Below, piece by piece: positions 24,863 to 33,008 of a DNA stretch of 42,449 nucleotides. The stretch is taken from assembly GCA_042408785.1 (NCBI GenBank), contig JBHOQU010000085.1:1-42449 (forward strand). The letters are read 5' to 3'. The notes under the pieces are model-generated. The model searched no databases and was not told the DNA's origin. It saw only the letters and a program-made list of their open reading frames with translations. Numbering within the stretch: the stretch's first letter is position 1; each line of letters begins with the position of its first letter. Position numbers and translations under genes: made by a program. The DNA is from JAUQQI01 sp042408785. Its GTDB lineage: Bacteria > Chloroflexota > Dehalococcoidia > JAUQQI01.

Positions 24863-26023
24863 TCAGGCTGCTTCCGGCGCTGGCCGCCGGCTGCCCAGGG
24901 CCCGCTCGGCAATGATGGCCTGCGGCTCGGTGAAGAGCACCCCGTCGTGGAAGTAGTGCACCAGCAGCACCGACAGGATGCCGATGTATGTGTAGGCTTC
25001 GTCGGCGCCCGGCAGACACTGCCCACCGGGGCAGTGCAGGCCCGGCCACAGAGCCCCGGCGGCCAGGATCAGGAGGCCCGAGACCGGCAACATCGCCAGG
25101 CAGAAGACATAAAACCGGACCCAGCCCACCGACCGGGCCGAGACGGGACCAAACGGGCTCGCCGGCCGGCCCGTGGCCTCCTCCCGGAGGCGGTTTGCCA
25201 GCCAGGTGAGAGCCAGGTACTGGAAGGAATGCCAAACGTTTATCCCCTGGAAGGCCGTGTCCAGGTTGGGCAGAACCGGCGCAAAGAACATTATCGTCGC
25301 CGTTATCAGGATAAGGAGGGTCTTGGGAACGTTGAGAAGGCCCTCCCGGTACTCCCTGACCGTGCGGCCGATAAACGCGGCGAAGAAGGCCGCAAACACC
25401 GCGCCGGCCAGGTAGGCGAGCCAGTAGTGTCCGTAGAGGATGTCGTTGACCTTAAGGTTGACGGGGCCGATCCAGAACTGGCCGTTGACCATCTTGGCCA
25501 GGGCCAGGGGGTAAAGGCTGGTGAAGATAACGCCGTAGTCTACCAGCCGGTCCCACAGATTCACCGTGCCCCGGGCCTTCAGGGTATAGGCGTCCGCAAG
25601 CCAGACGATCTGCTGGAGGGCGTGGAGGCTGGCAAGACCGAAGAAGAGGGTGAGCAGCCAGACGTAGCTTTCGTAACTGCTGGTTGCCAGGATGATAACC
25701 ATTAAGGGAATGAGCAGGGACGAAAGTAAAAAGGTCGGCCGCTTCTGGCGGAAGTCCGGGTCGAACACGGTGCGGGTGAAGGTGGCGTACATGTGGGGTC
25801 CGCCCACCAGAACGGCCACCAGCAGGTTAACGACCACCCTGGCCTGGTAGGCCGGGGTTCCGGGCTGGTCGGCCCGGGCGAAGGGGTCGCCCCCGAGGAC
25901 CACGTAAACGAGGTAAGGGGCGAAGAAGAGGACGGAACTGAAAATCAAAAAAGCCAAGTCCCAGTTTCTGCTGACAAGCCACGGCTGAACGAACTGCTGA
26001 GCGGGGCGCCCGGTTACCGTCAT
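24863..26023 (-). CDS. Ten-helix membrane protein of unknown function with intramembrane histidines
   Basis: I do not recognise the family. The 386-aa protein starts at ATG 26023, chosen for the AGAGGAGG ribosome site; the frame stays open 81 bases further but overlaps the promoter. About ten hydrophobic helices are visible, with few soluble loops. Polar motifs sit in or next to helices: GGPHMYATFTRT, LHALQQIVWLADAY, GHYWLAYLAG, WHSFQYLALTW and VHYFHDGVLFTEPQAI. Such paired histidines in helices recall membrane di-metal or heme proteins (desaturases, Brp/Blh carotene dioxygenases), though no known signature is complete. One short extracytoplasmic loop has CPGGQC. It has its own promoter and stands alone between dnaJ and the TldD/PmbA operon. 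Confidence 0.75.
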   Translation of the reverse strand: MTVTGRPAQQFVQPWLVSRNWDLAFLIFSSVLFFAPYLVYVVLGGDPFARADQPGTPAYQARVVVNLLVAVLVGGPHMYATFTRTVFDPDFRQKRPTFLLSSLLIPLMVIILATSSYESYVWLLTLFFGLASLHALQQIVWLADAYTLKARGTVNLWDRLVDYGVIFTSLYPLALAKMVNGQFWIGPVNLKVNDILYGHYWLAYLAGAVFAAFFAAFIGRTVREYREGLLNVPKTLLILITATIMFFAPVLPNLDTAFQGINVWHSFQYLALTWLANRLREEATGRPASPFGPVSARSVGWVRFYVFCLAMLPVSGLLILAAGALWPGLHCPGGQCLPGADEAYTYIGILSVLLVHYFHDGVLFTEPQAIIAERALGSRRPAPEAA

Positions 26024-26095
26024 TTCCCACCGTACCTCCTCTTGAGTGGATGGTTGAGCCCTGACAGGCCGCTCCGAGGATAACCGGCGACTAAA

Positions 26096-26124
26096 ATTAT
26101 ACACGTCCGCCGGACCCCAGGCAA
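26096..26124 (-). promoter_or_regulatory. Promoter for the unknown membrane protein gene
   Basis: Minus strand TTGCCT (26124-26119), 17-bp spacer, TATAAT (26101-26096). The transcript would start near 26089 and have a leader of about 66 nt containing AGAGGAGG. Confidence 0.75.
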
Positions 26125-26151
26125 ACGCCCGAGGGGCCGGGCCGTCTGGTC

Positions 26152-27684
26152 CTAGCGGCCGGGCTCCAGGAACCCGGCGATCTCTTCCACCTGCAGGCCG
26201 TCCACCGCCAGCTCCGGGGCGTACGTCACCTCGTCGGAGGCCCAGACCACCGTCGGCCGAACCGCCGCCCCGATGCCCAGAATGTTGTTGAGCACCCGGT
26301 GGAGGCTGTCGTTAATCCGGATGGTGTTGGGCTTGATGGCCCCCACCACCTGGCCGTCTCGCACCACGTAAGAGTCGCCCACCACGGTGCAGGTAAAGTC
26401 CCCGGCCCGAAGGCCGTTTATCGGGTAGGTGTACCAGATGCGGCCGATGTAGAGGCCGTCGCCTACCAGCCGGAGGAGTTCCTCGTGGGACCTGGGACTG
26501 CGCCCGGTTATGACCACGTTGGTGGGGTAGATCCCGGGGGGCACATCAAAGTGCCGGCCTCCACCCCGGCCGAACCGAAAGCCGTTCCGGGGAGCCAGGG
26601 CCCGCGGCATGCGCTCCGGGTCGACCCCCAGCTTTTCCCGGCTTTGGGGGTCCCGGCGGATTCGCTGGGACTCATACCAGTTGGCCAGCAACCCCACCAG
26701 CCGGCCCCGTCGGATGAGCCAGGTTCGGCCGGTGGGGAGGCCCTCGCAGGTTATCCCCTTGCTGCCCGCCAGGCCCCGGGCCGCCCCGTCGTCGTAGACG
26801 TTAAGCTCCGGGTGGGCCACCCGCCGGCCGAGCCGGCCGGTGAAGGGGCTTGCGGCGGCGTAAAAAGTCTCCAAGCTCAGGGCCGGACCCAGCAGGTTGT
26901 TTACCAGGTCGGCCACCGGCTGCGGGCCCAGGATAACCCGGTACCGCCCGGTGGGAACCCGGATACCCCGCCGGGAATTGAGGGCGTTGCGGGCCGCCTC
27001 CGCCCCGGCCCCGCCGTCGAATTCGGCCAGGCGGGTATGCACCGACCAGCCGGTGCCCTTGGCATCCTGGGCTTCCACCATGGCCGTGACCGACGCCAGG
27101 ATGACGGCGCTCTGGTCGGTCTGGACCTCCGGCAGATGGGTTGAAACTACGGCCACCCGCTCCTGCAGGACGGTGACGTCGCCCCCGACGATAAGGCCGT
27201 CGGCCGGGCCCACCGTCTCGTCGGCGGAAAAGACTTCCAGGGCCGAATTTACAACCTGCCAGCCGGCCTCCACCAGGTCCCGCCCGGAAAGGCCCATCAG
27301 GGCCGGGTCGTGGTAGCGCCGGAGCCGACGCCCCTCCCCCGTGGGCTTCGGCAGGGAGACAAACTCGGGGTCCCGAACGGCCCCCCGCCGGGCCTTTTCC
27401 AGGGCCGCCTCAGCCCCCGCCAGGTCGAGGCGCCCGGGCTCGGACCCGAACCCGAAAAGTACCCCCTCGGCCGAATCGAAGGCCGCCCGGACCCCGATGC
27501 CGTAGGCGTAAACCGACTTGGGCTCCTCCACCCCGTTGCAGGGGATGTGGGAGGTGTAGTTAAGCCGGACGAAGAGGCTCGTGTTCGCCGAAACGAAAAC
27601 CTCCAGCTCCCGAACCCCCGGCTTTCCCCGGAGGTGGGCAAAGGCCCGTTCTGCCGCCCGGCGAAGGTCGGCCGGGCCCAGCAT
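26152..27684 (-). CDS. TldD/PmbA family protein, second subunit-like (PmbA/TldE type)
   Basis: A 510-aa member of the TldD/PmbA family. Its start ATG (27684) shares a base with the stop of the TldD gene (TGATG). The upstream part of the open frame is only a shadow of tldD. SVYAYGIGVRAAFDS (residues about 51-65) is the N-terminal domain, and VTGRSPRSHEELLRLVGDGL and YTYPINGLRAGDFTCTVVGD belong to the C-terminal beta-domain. No HExxxH motif is present, as expected for the non-catalytic PmbA/TldE subunit. TldD-TldE pairs form a heterodimeric zinc protease that trims unstructured peptides such as microcin B17 or CcdA. No peptide substrate gene was found nearby. Confidence 0.85.
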   Translation of the reverse strand: MLGPADLRRAAERAFAHLRGKPGVRELEVFVSANTSLFVRLNYTSHIPCNGVEEPKSVYAYGIGVRAAFDSAEGVLFGFGSEPGRLDLAGAEAALEKARRGAVRDPEFVSLPKPTGEGRRLRRYHDPALMGLSGRDLVEAGWQVVNSALEVFSADETVGPADGLIVGGDVTVLQERVAVVSTHLPEVQTDQSAVILASVTAMVEAQDAKGTGWSVHTRLAEFDGGAGAEAARNALNSRRGIRVPTGRYRVILGPQPVADLVNNLLGPALSLETFYAAASPFTGRLGRRVAHPELNVYDDGAARGLAGSKGITCEGLPTGRTWLIRRGRLVGLLANWYESQRIRRDPQSREKLGVDPERMPRALAPRNGFRFGRGGGRHFDVPPGIYPTNVVITGRSPRSHEELLRLVGDGLYIGRIWYTYPINGLRAGDFTCTVVGDSYVVRDGQVVGAIKPNTIRINDSLHRVLNNILGIGAAVRPTVVWASDEVTYAPELAVDGLQVEEIAGFLEPGR

Positions 27685-29255
27685 CACCGGGCCTCCCCGG
27701 TCAGGCGGGCCCGGCCCCGTAGGGTCGGCCCGCCGTTGCCCAGCCGCTTCGTCTGCATCGGCTGCCCCTTGCCGCAATTGGGGATGGGAAAAAGCTGAAA
27801 GTCGTTGCCCACGGCGTCGATGCTCAGCAGGAAGTCCTTGGTGTCGGCGGTGATTCCGCCGTTGCGGTAAAGCCGCTCCAGGCGGCCGTTTCGAATCTCG
27901 TAGACTTTGCGGGCCGAGATCCGGAAGTTTTCCCGGGACTCGGCAATGGACGGTATCCGCTTGCCCACAATGTAGTAGCCCCGGTCCACTTCCCCGATAA
28001 TGGCCGCCGGGTCCCGGTCTCCGGGGGCAAACACCGTATTGGACATGCGGATCAGGGGAACGTAGGCCGCCCCGCTGGCCTTGTAATGGCCGTTGGGCTC
28101 GGCCCCAACTATGACCGCCGTCTGGCGGCTGTTCATAAAGCCCCGGAAGATGCCCTTCTCGATGAGCACCACCCGGCGGGCCGGGGTGCCCTCGTCGTCG
28201 TAGGCGTAGTGGCCGAAGCCGGGCAGACCCGGGTCGGAAAAGCAGGTAACCAGCGGCGATGCCACCTGCCGGCCGAGCTCGTTGGCTTCGAAGCTCCGGA
28301 AAAACCACGAGCGGCCGGCGTAGGCCGTCTCCATCTTGAGGGCCCGGTCCAGCTCGGTGGGGTGCCCGATAACCTCGTGGCAGAGCAGGGCGTTAAAATC
28401 GGGGTCGGTCACCACCACAACTTCGCCCGCGGTGGTGGGGCAGGGCGGGGCCGTTGAAACCTCGGCCGCCTCCCTGGCCAGTCCCACCGCAAACTCCACC
28501 AGGCCTGGAAACTTGAGGACGCCGTCGTCGGCCCCGGCCTCCAGCACCTCCCAGCCCCGCTGGTGGCCGATGGTCTCATAGAACTCCTGGGCCGACTCCT
28601 CGCTCTGGGCCACCACGAAGACGAACCCTTCGGTCAGGGCGGTCAGCTGGTCGATATCGGCGCCTTCACTGCTGACGAAAAGCTGCCGCTCCAGCCCCGT
28701 CTGGGCCGCCACCAGGTTGAAGCGGATAAGGGGCGAGGCCCCGGCGGCCGCCTGGGAAGCACCCACTACCGCCCCCACCGCCCGGGCCGGGTCCACCGAA
28801 CGGGGGTCCTGGTCGAAGACCGGCCCCACGGTGTCCCGCACTACCGGAATGGGCGCCAGCTCGGTATCCCACAGGCTGCGGCCCAGGGGTCCGAAGCGGC
28901 CGGCGGCCAGGGCCTTCTGCTCGGCGCTGGCCAGGGCCCGCTCGTAGGCGGCCCGAAGCCCGGCCCGAACCAGCCGGCCCACTTTCAAAAGGTCGGTCTC
29001 CCCCAGGTAAGCCCCGTAATAGCCGGGGGCCTTCAGCCGCCGCCCGGCCAGCACCCGAATGCCCAGGGCGTAGGTGACCTCTTCGATACCGGCCTTGGGC
29101 AGGCCGTTTTCGGCCACCGCCCCCCGGACCTCGACGGCCTGGAGCCGGATATCGGCATAGCGGAGGTGTTCAAAGCGGCGGGACGCCTCAACGGCCAGGT
29201 CCGCCAGGGTCGGGCGGACCCGGTCCAGGGCTTCAACACCCCTTGACCCGAGCAT
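27684..29255 (-). CDS. tldD: TldD-type metalloprotease subunit
   Basis: A 523-aa protein of the TldD/PmbA family. It has the catalytic zinc motif HEVIGH at residues 293-298 (HExxxH), preceded by VVVVTDPDFNALLC, and GHYAYDDEGTPARRVVLIEKG further on, the usual substrate-strand region of TldD. It is the likely active subunit paired with the coupled PmbA-like gene downstream. The ATG at 29255 starts 8 nt after the stop of the small membrane-associated gene at 29264, so the three form an operon. The N-terminal 270 residues are rather divergent from classic TldD. Confidence 0.88.
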   Translation of the reverse strand: MLGSRGVEALDRVRPTLADLAVEASRRFEHLRYADIRLQAVEVRGAVAENGLPKAGIEEVTYALGIRVLAGRRLKAPGYYGAYLGETDLLKVGRLVRAGLRAAYERALASAEQKALAAGRFGPLGRSLWDTELAPIPVVRDTVGPVFDQDPRSVDPARAVGAVVGASQAAAGASPLIRFNLVAAQTGLERQLFVSSEGADIDQLTALTEGFVFVVAQSEESAQEFYETIGHQRGWEVLEAGADDGVLKFPGLVEFAVGLAREAAEVSTAPPCPTTAGEVVVVTDPDFNALLCHEVIGHPTELDRALKMETAYAGRSWFFRSFEANELGRQVASPLVTCFSDPGLPGFGHYAYDDEGTPARRVVLIEKGIFRGFMNSRQTAVIVGAEPNGHYKASGAAYVPLIRMSNTVFAPGDRDPAAIIGEVDRGYYIVGKRIPSIAESRENFRISARKVYEIRNGRLERLYRNGGITADTKDFLLSIDAVGNDFQLFPIPNCGKGQPMQTKRLGNGGPTLRGRARLTGEAR

Positions 29256-29263
29256 GGCCGCCT

Positions 29264-29773
29264 TTAGCCGGAGTCAAAGTCGGTTTCGACCCAGTGAACG
29301 GGTACCCGCCCAATGTTGAGGCGTTCCACCCGGCGCACCTGCAGCCCGGCCACGTCGGCCGAGGTCGTCAGGCGAGCCTGGGCGAGCCGGCCGATGGGTT
29401 GCGCCAGCAGGACGGCGAAGGTCCCCGCCACCACCGCCCCGACGAGGCGGTCCAGGGGTCGGCGCACGGACCCGGCCACGGCCAGGGAGCTCAGGCCGGC
29501 CAGCAAGCCGGCAACGGCCATGTTGGTCCCACACAGCGGGGAGATGGCCAGCTCCCTTTCCCCGGCCCGGAGCCGGGCCAGGGCCTCTTCCACGGCGGCC
29601 CTGACGGCATCGGTGGGGAGGTGGCCGTAAATATAAAAGCCGTGGGGGGTGGAGCGGGCGATCAGCCGGATGGTGGGACCGAGCCGCTGCAGGAGCACCC
29701 CGACGGTGGCGTGCTCCAGGGCATGGTTGCGCCGGGTTCGTTCGAAGGCCTCGGTGATGGACAGACCCGCCAT
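29264..29773 (-). CDS. DUF6391-like protein with RNHALEHAT motif
   Basis: A 169-aa protein starting at ATG 29773; the longer frame to 29806 would run through the -10 element. RRNHALEHATVGVLLQRLG (residues about 14-32) contains the HALEHAT motif I associate with DUF6391, known mainly from Chloroflexota and cyanobacteria. A hydrophobic region follows (MAVAGLLAGLSSLAVAGS and LVGAVVAGTFAVLLAQPIG, two possible helices), with a soluble end. The HxxxH-like His-Glu-His arrangement suggests metal binding, but no function is established. It heads the TldD/PmbA operon, so it may be tied to that protease. Confidence 0.62.
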   Translation of the reverse strand: MAGLSITEAFERTRRNHALEHATVGVLLQRLGPTIRLIARSTPHGFYIYGHLPTDAVRAAVEEALARLRAGERELAISPLCGTNMAVAGLLAGLSSLAVAGSVRRPLDRLVGAVVAGTFAVLLAQPIGRLAQARLTTSADVAGLQVRRVERLNIGRVPVHWVETDFDSG

Positions 29774-29780
29774 CCCATTC

Positions 29781-29788
29781 AGTATAAC
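29781..29788. promoter_or_regulatory. Overlapping divergent -10 elements
   Basis: AGTATAAC is read as TATACT on the minus strand (7 nt before ATG 29773, leaderless) and as TATAAC on the plus strand (toward GTG 29823, with TGGACA 19 bp upstream as a poor -35). Both promoters share six bases, so RNA polymerase could serve only one direction at a time. Confidence 0.5.
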
Positions 29789-29822
29789 ATCATAACCGGA
29801 GTCCATTTCCCAGGAGGCGCCC

Positions 29823-30146
29823 GTGATCGCCAGGCTTATCGTTTACCCGGTGCAACCCGGCACGGAGGACCAGGTTAGGGGCTGGCTGGAGGGCCTGAAG
29901 GCCAGGTATGTCAAGGTAGAGGGTCTAAAACACGGGTTTTTAATGCTGCGCTCGGCCCCGCCCCAGCTGGCCCAGCTTCTCGTCTTCGAAAGCGCCGCCG
30001 CCCTGCAGGCCTACCTGGGGTCCGAAACTTACCGGGCCTTTCTCCACGAGTACCGGACCCGGTTCGTAAACCCGGCCGGGAGCGCCCTGGAGCAGGTCTT
30101 CGAAACGGTCGAGGTCATCGAACCGGTCCCGGCCGGGCAAGGTTAA
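29823..30146 (+). CDS. ABM-like (dimeric alpha/beta-barrel) small protein
   Basis: A 107-aa protein starting at GTG 29823 behind an AGGAGG site. MIARLIVYPVQPGTEDQVR, HGFLMLRSAPPQLAQLLVFE and SETYRAFLHEYRTRF give the beta-alpha-beta-beta pattern of the antibiotic biosynthesis monooxygenase (ABM)/Dabb superfamily. Members are dimers with many unrelated activities or none known. It is a single gene facing the DUF6391-like protein; its last 32 bases overlap the end of birA on the other strand. Confidence 0.68.
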   Translation: MIARLIVYPVQPGTEDQVRGWLEGLKARYVKVEGLKHGFLMLRSAPPQLAQLLVFESAAALQAYLGSETYRAFLHEYRTRFVNPAGSALEQVFETVEVIEPVPAGQG

Positions 30147-30927
30147 ACACGTCGCCGAAGCTGATAACCCGCGTCTGGCCCGACTCGGTCCGGAGGCGGA
30201 GCCGCCCCGCCCGGTCCACCCCGGCGGCCAGGCCCCGTAGCTTCTCATCCCCGGCCACCACCTCCACCTGGTGGCCGACGGTAATCAGCCGTCGGCGCCA
30301 AGCCCAGAAGGGGGACCAGCCACCCAGGAGCCTGATATAGGTCCGGTCCAGCTCCAGCAACACCTCCCTGAAGAGGACCTCCCGGTCCACCGGCCGGCCC
30401 AGCTCCCGGGCCAGGCCGGTGGCCTGTCCGGCCAACTCGGGAAGCTCTGCCCCCGGGTCCCAGTTCACGTTTATGCCGATCCCCAGCAGGGCCCAGGCCA
30501 GCTCGCTGCCGAAAAACTCGGTCTCCACCAGGATGCCCCCGAATTTGCGGCCGCCCACCACCAGGTCGTTGGGCCACTTGATGGCCGGCTTGAGGCCCGT
30601 TACCCGCTCGACGGCCCGGACCACCGCCACCGCCGCGGCCATGGGCAGCGCCTCCAGGGCCGGAAGGGGCGGACGCAGAACCACCGTGAAGAGCAGGCTG
30701 GTTCCGGGGGGGGCAACCCACCGCCGCCCCTGACGGCCCCGGCCGGCAGTCTGCTCTTCGGCTTGGACCACCAGGCCCTCGTCCCGGCCCGCGGCGGCCA
30801 GCTCCCGGGCCACGTCCATCGTCGACCCGACCGAGGCTAAATGATAAACTTCCCGGCCGACGATGTGGGGCCGACGCCGCTGACCGGCCCAGTAGTCGGC
30901 CAGGCGGGCTTCGGCGTAACCGGCCAC
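30115..30927 (-). CDS. birA: Biotin--[acetyl-CoA-carboxylase] ligase, monofunctional
   Basis: A 270-aa biotin protein ligase. GRGRQGRRW (residues 62-70) is the biotinyl-AMP loop and KWPNDL (117-122) the catalytic lysine motif; GIGINVNWDP and the small C-terminal SH3-like domain (about 215-265) complete the enzyme. It has no N-terminal winged helix, so it is a group I ligase without repressor function. GTG 30927 follows the pterin dehydratase stop by 4 bases. It attaches biotin to carboxylase carrier proteins, which fits a genome rich in acyl-CoA metabolism. Confidence 0.93.
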   Translation of the reverse strand: MAGYAEARLADYWAGQRRRPHIVGREVYHLASVGSTMDVARELAAAGRDEGLVVQAEEQTAGRGRQGRRWVAPPGTSLLFTVVLRPPLPALEALPMAAAVAVVRAVERVTGLKPAIKWPNDLVVGGRKFGGILVETEFFGSELAWALLGIGINVNWDPGAELPELAGQATGLARELGRPVDREVLFREVLLELDRTYIRLLGGWSPFWAWRRRLITVGHQVEVVAGDEKLRGLAAGVDRAGRLRLRTESGQTRVISFGDVFNLARPGPVR

Positions 30928-30931
30928 AGTT

Positions 30932-31297
30932 TTACCGGGCTAGCTCAGTCTGGAACCGGTCGTAGAGCCGGTCCACCTTGGCGGCCATGATGAAGTCGTT
31001 CTCGTGGAGGCCGCCGATCTTGTGGGTCCACCAGTAGACCCGAACCTCGCCCCAGCGGACGTAGAGGTCTGGGTGGTGGCCCTCGGCCTCGGCCGCCTCG
31101 CCCACCCGGTTGGCAAACTCCAGGGCCTGCCGGAAGTTTTTAAACTTAAAGCTCTTTACCAGCCGGCGCCCGTCTTCGACCTGCCAGCCGGGAACCTGGG
31201 CCAGAAGGGGAGCGTATTCTTCCGGGGTAAGGGGTGGAATCCCCCCGCGGCAGGGCACGCACCGCTTCTCGGCCAGCGCAACGGCTTCTTCGTTCAT
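30932..31297 (-). CDS. phhB: 4a-hydroxytetrahydrobiopterin dehydratase
   Basis: A 121-aa pterin-4a-carbinolamine dehydratase. EGHHPDLYVRWGEVRVYWWT (residues about 72-91) holds the catalytic histidines, and THKIGGLHENDFIMAAKVD the rest of the site. An N-terminal CVPCRGG lead is common in bacterial members. The enzyme recycles pterin cofactor used by aromatic amino acid hydroxylases, but many bacteria carry it without a hydroxylase, and Mo-cofactor-related roles have been suggested. ATG 31297 lies 8 nt after a TATAAT -10, so the mRNA appears leaderless. It is followed by birA. Confidence 0.92.
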   Translation of the reverse strand: MNEEAVALAEKRCVPCRGGIPPLTPEEYAPLLAQVPGWQVEDGRRLVKSFKFKNFRQALEFANRVGEAAEAEGHHPDLYVRWGEVRVYWWTHKIGGLHENDFIMAAKVDRLYDRFQTELAR

Positions 31298-31305
31298 CCC
31301 GAGTA

Positions 31306-31311
31306 ATTATA
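31306..31311 (-). promoter_or_regulatory. Leaderless -10 element for phhB-birA
   Basis: TATAAT on the minus strand, 8 nt before ATG 31297 and without a Shine-Dalgarno. The -35 region is poor (AATGCC at about 17 bp). It is in the 35-base gap after the ECF ATPase gene. Confidence 0.6.
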
Positions 31312-31332
31312 ACCCCCCGTCAGCTCCGGGCA

Positions 31333-32202
31333 TTAAATGTCGGCGGGTTGGGCCCCCGCCGCCGGGGTTCCCGCCAGCAGCTTGGCCAGAGCTTCCACCG
31401 CCTCATCGGGGGTGAGGGCGAGGGGCACGTCGAAGCCCCGGGCCCGAAGGCGCTGGCAGAGAAGGCCCACCAAGGGCGGTTCCAGGCGGTGCTCGGCCAA
31501 GAGCTCCGGTTGGCTGAAGATCTCCCGGGGCGAGCCCTTGGCCACAAAACGGCCCCCCTGACTCAAAACGTAAATGGTGTCGAGGAAAAGGGGGGCCAGG
31601 CTGACCTCGTGGACGGAGACGATGAAACTTAGACCCCGCTCCTGGTGGAGCTGGTTAAGGAGCTCGACAAGCTCGACCCGGGAGGCCGCATCCAGGCCCT
31701 CAAAGGGCTCGTCCAAAATTAAAAGCTCCGGGTGCATCACCAGGGCTCCGGCCAGGGCAACCTTCAGCCGCTCACCGCCGCTGAGGTAGTGGGCCAGCCG
31801 GTCGAGCAGGTGCTCGATTCGCAGCTCCGCGGCCACCTCCCGAACCAGCCGGTTCACCTCGGCAGGTGGAAGTCCCTGGTTGCGGGGTCCGAACCCGATA
31901 TCGTCCCGCACGGTCGGGGCCACGATCTGCCGGTCGGGGTCCTGGAAGAGGAAGCCTATTCGGGGCCGAATCTTTTCAAAGTCCCGGTACGGGTCAAGCC
32001 CGAAGACCTCCACAACCCCCGATTCCGGGCGGAGCAGTCCGAGCAGGTGCTGAAAGAGGGTCGTCTTGCCGCTGCCGTTTTGCCCTAGCAAGGCCACCCG
32101 TTCTCCCCGCCGCACGGTGAGCTCTTCGCCCGTAAAGTGCAGGGTGGTCCCGTCGGGGTACGTGAACTTTACATCCTTAAACCGAACAATTATTTCCACC
32201 AC
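31333..32202 (-). CDS. cbiO: Energy-coupling factor transporter ATPase (CbiO type)
   Basis: A 289-aa ABC ATPase. Walker A GQNGSGKTT (residues 40-48), Q-loop QDPDRQIV, LSGGE signature (140-144) and Walker B LLILDEP (160-166) are all intact. The QDPDRQIVAPTVRDDIGFGP segment is typical of ECF ATPases. It ends with an extra 45-residue tail (LLCQRLRARGFDVPLALTPD), also seen in cobalt/nickel CbiO. GTG 32202 is 2 bases after the cbiQ stop. With CbiM and CbiQ it forms an ECF importer for Co2+ or Ni2+. Confidence 0.93.
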   Translation of the reverse strand: MVEIIVRFKDVKFTYPDGTTLHFTGEELTVRRGERVALLGQNGSGKTTLFQHLLGLLRPESGVVEVFGLDPYRDFEKIRPRIGFLFQDPDRQIVAPTVRDDIGFGPRNQGLPPAEVNRLVREVAAELRIEHLLDRLAHYLSGGERLKVALAGALVMHPELLILDEPFEGLDAASRVELVELLNQLHQERGLSFIVSVHEVSLAPLFLDTIYVLSQGGRFVAKGSPREIFSQPELLAEHRLEPPLVGLLCQRLRARGFDVPLALTPDEAVEALAKLLAGTPAAGAQPADI

Positions 32203-32204
32203 AC

Positions 32205-33008
32205 CTAACCGCCTTGCCCGGAAAGCCGGAAAATGCCTGTCACGAGGCAGAGAACGGCCGTCAGGACCAGCCAGTACCCGTTGTAGGCCGCAAGCCCCCC
32301 GCCCAGCAGACGCTCGGCCCCGAACACCGCCGCCCCAAGCCCCACCCCAAGGCTCACCAGCTCCGGGGGGCCAAACCGCCAGTCAGTACCCGCAGCGGCC
32401 AGCCGACCCCGGTAGCCCCGCAGCCGCAGAACCCGGCCGAAATCCTCGCTCAGGTCAAAGCCCCGAAGGATGACAAGGCCGATCCCCTGGCCCACGCCTG
32501 TCAGCCGCCGACCCCAGTGGCGGGCTGAGAGCCCGCCCCGCAGGCGCAGGGCCGTAAAGACATCCCGGGCGACGGCCAGGAGGATGAAGAAGGACCTGTA
32601 AGCCAGAAAGAGCAGGTCCACCAGCAGGCCCGGGGCAACCTGGCGCAGGGCCGAGAAGAGCACCGGGTAAGGGGTGGTGGTTATCAGGGCCAGCATGGTC
32701 AGGGCCGCATCCACGGCCTTCCCCACCATCAGCAGGCTTCCCAGCGGGTTGGCCAGCCCCTGCGCAATCAGGAGGGGCACCAGCAGCGCCGCCGGGTAGA
32801 ACCCGGTAATGAGAACCCGGGCCCAGGGCAGACCGGCCAGCAGGATGGCGGCATTCAGGAGGAAAAACGTCCCCAGCAGGAAAACCAGGTCCCGGCTTGC
32901 GATAATCCCGAAGAGGATCAAAGCGGCCGCAACGAATTTCGGCCCCGCGGCCAGCCGGTGGACCGGGCTGGTGAGCTTGATGGCCCAGAAATCGACCAGC
33001 TCGATCAC
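32205..33008 (-). CDS. cbiQ: Energy-coupling factor transmembrane protein (CbiQ type)
   Basis: A 267-aa membrane protein with about six helices; LDLLFLAYRSFFILLAVARD and the two coupling-helix regions (ARDVFTALRLRGG, near residues 150-165, and GRVLRLRGYRGRL) carry the conserved A-R-G patterns that contact the ATPase. GTG 33008 overlaps the cbiM stop by 4 bases (GTGA). It links the substrate-binding CbiM to the ATPase. Confidence 0.9.
   Translation of the reverse strand: MIELVDFWAIKLTSPVHRLAAGPKFVAAALILFGIIASRDLVFLLGTFFLLNAAILLAGLPWARVLITGFYPAALLVPLLIAQGLANPLGSLLMVGKAVDAALTMLALITTTPYPVLFSALRQVAPGLLVDLLFLAYRSFFILLAVARDVFTALRLRGGLSARHWGRRLTGVGQGIGLVILRGFDLSEDFGRVLRLRGYRGRLAAAGTDWRFGPPELVSLGVGLGAAVFGAERLLGGGLAAYNGYWLVLTAVLCLVTGIFRLSGQGG

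Noticed and set aside
27685..28308. 5' extension of the PmbA-like reading frame by about 208 codons
   Set aside because: This part lies wholly inside tldD in another frame, its composition is Gly/Arg/Pro-rich as in shadow frames, and the TGATG overlap gives a natural start at 27684.
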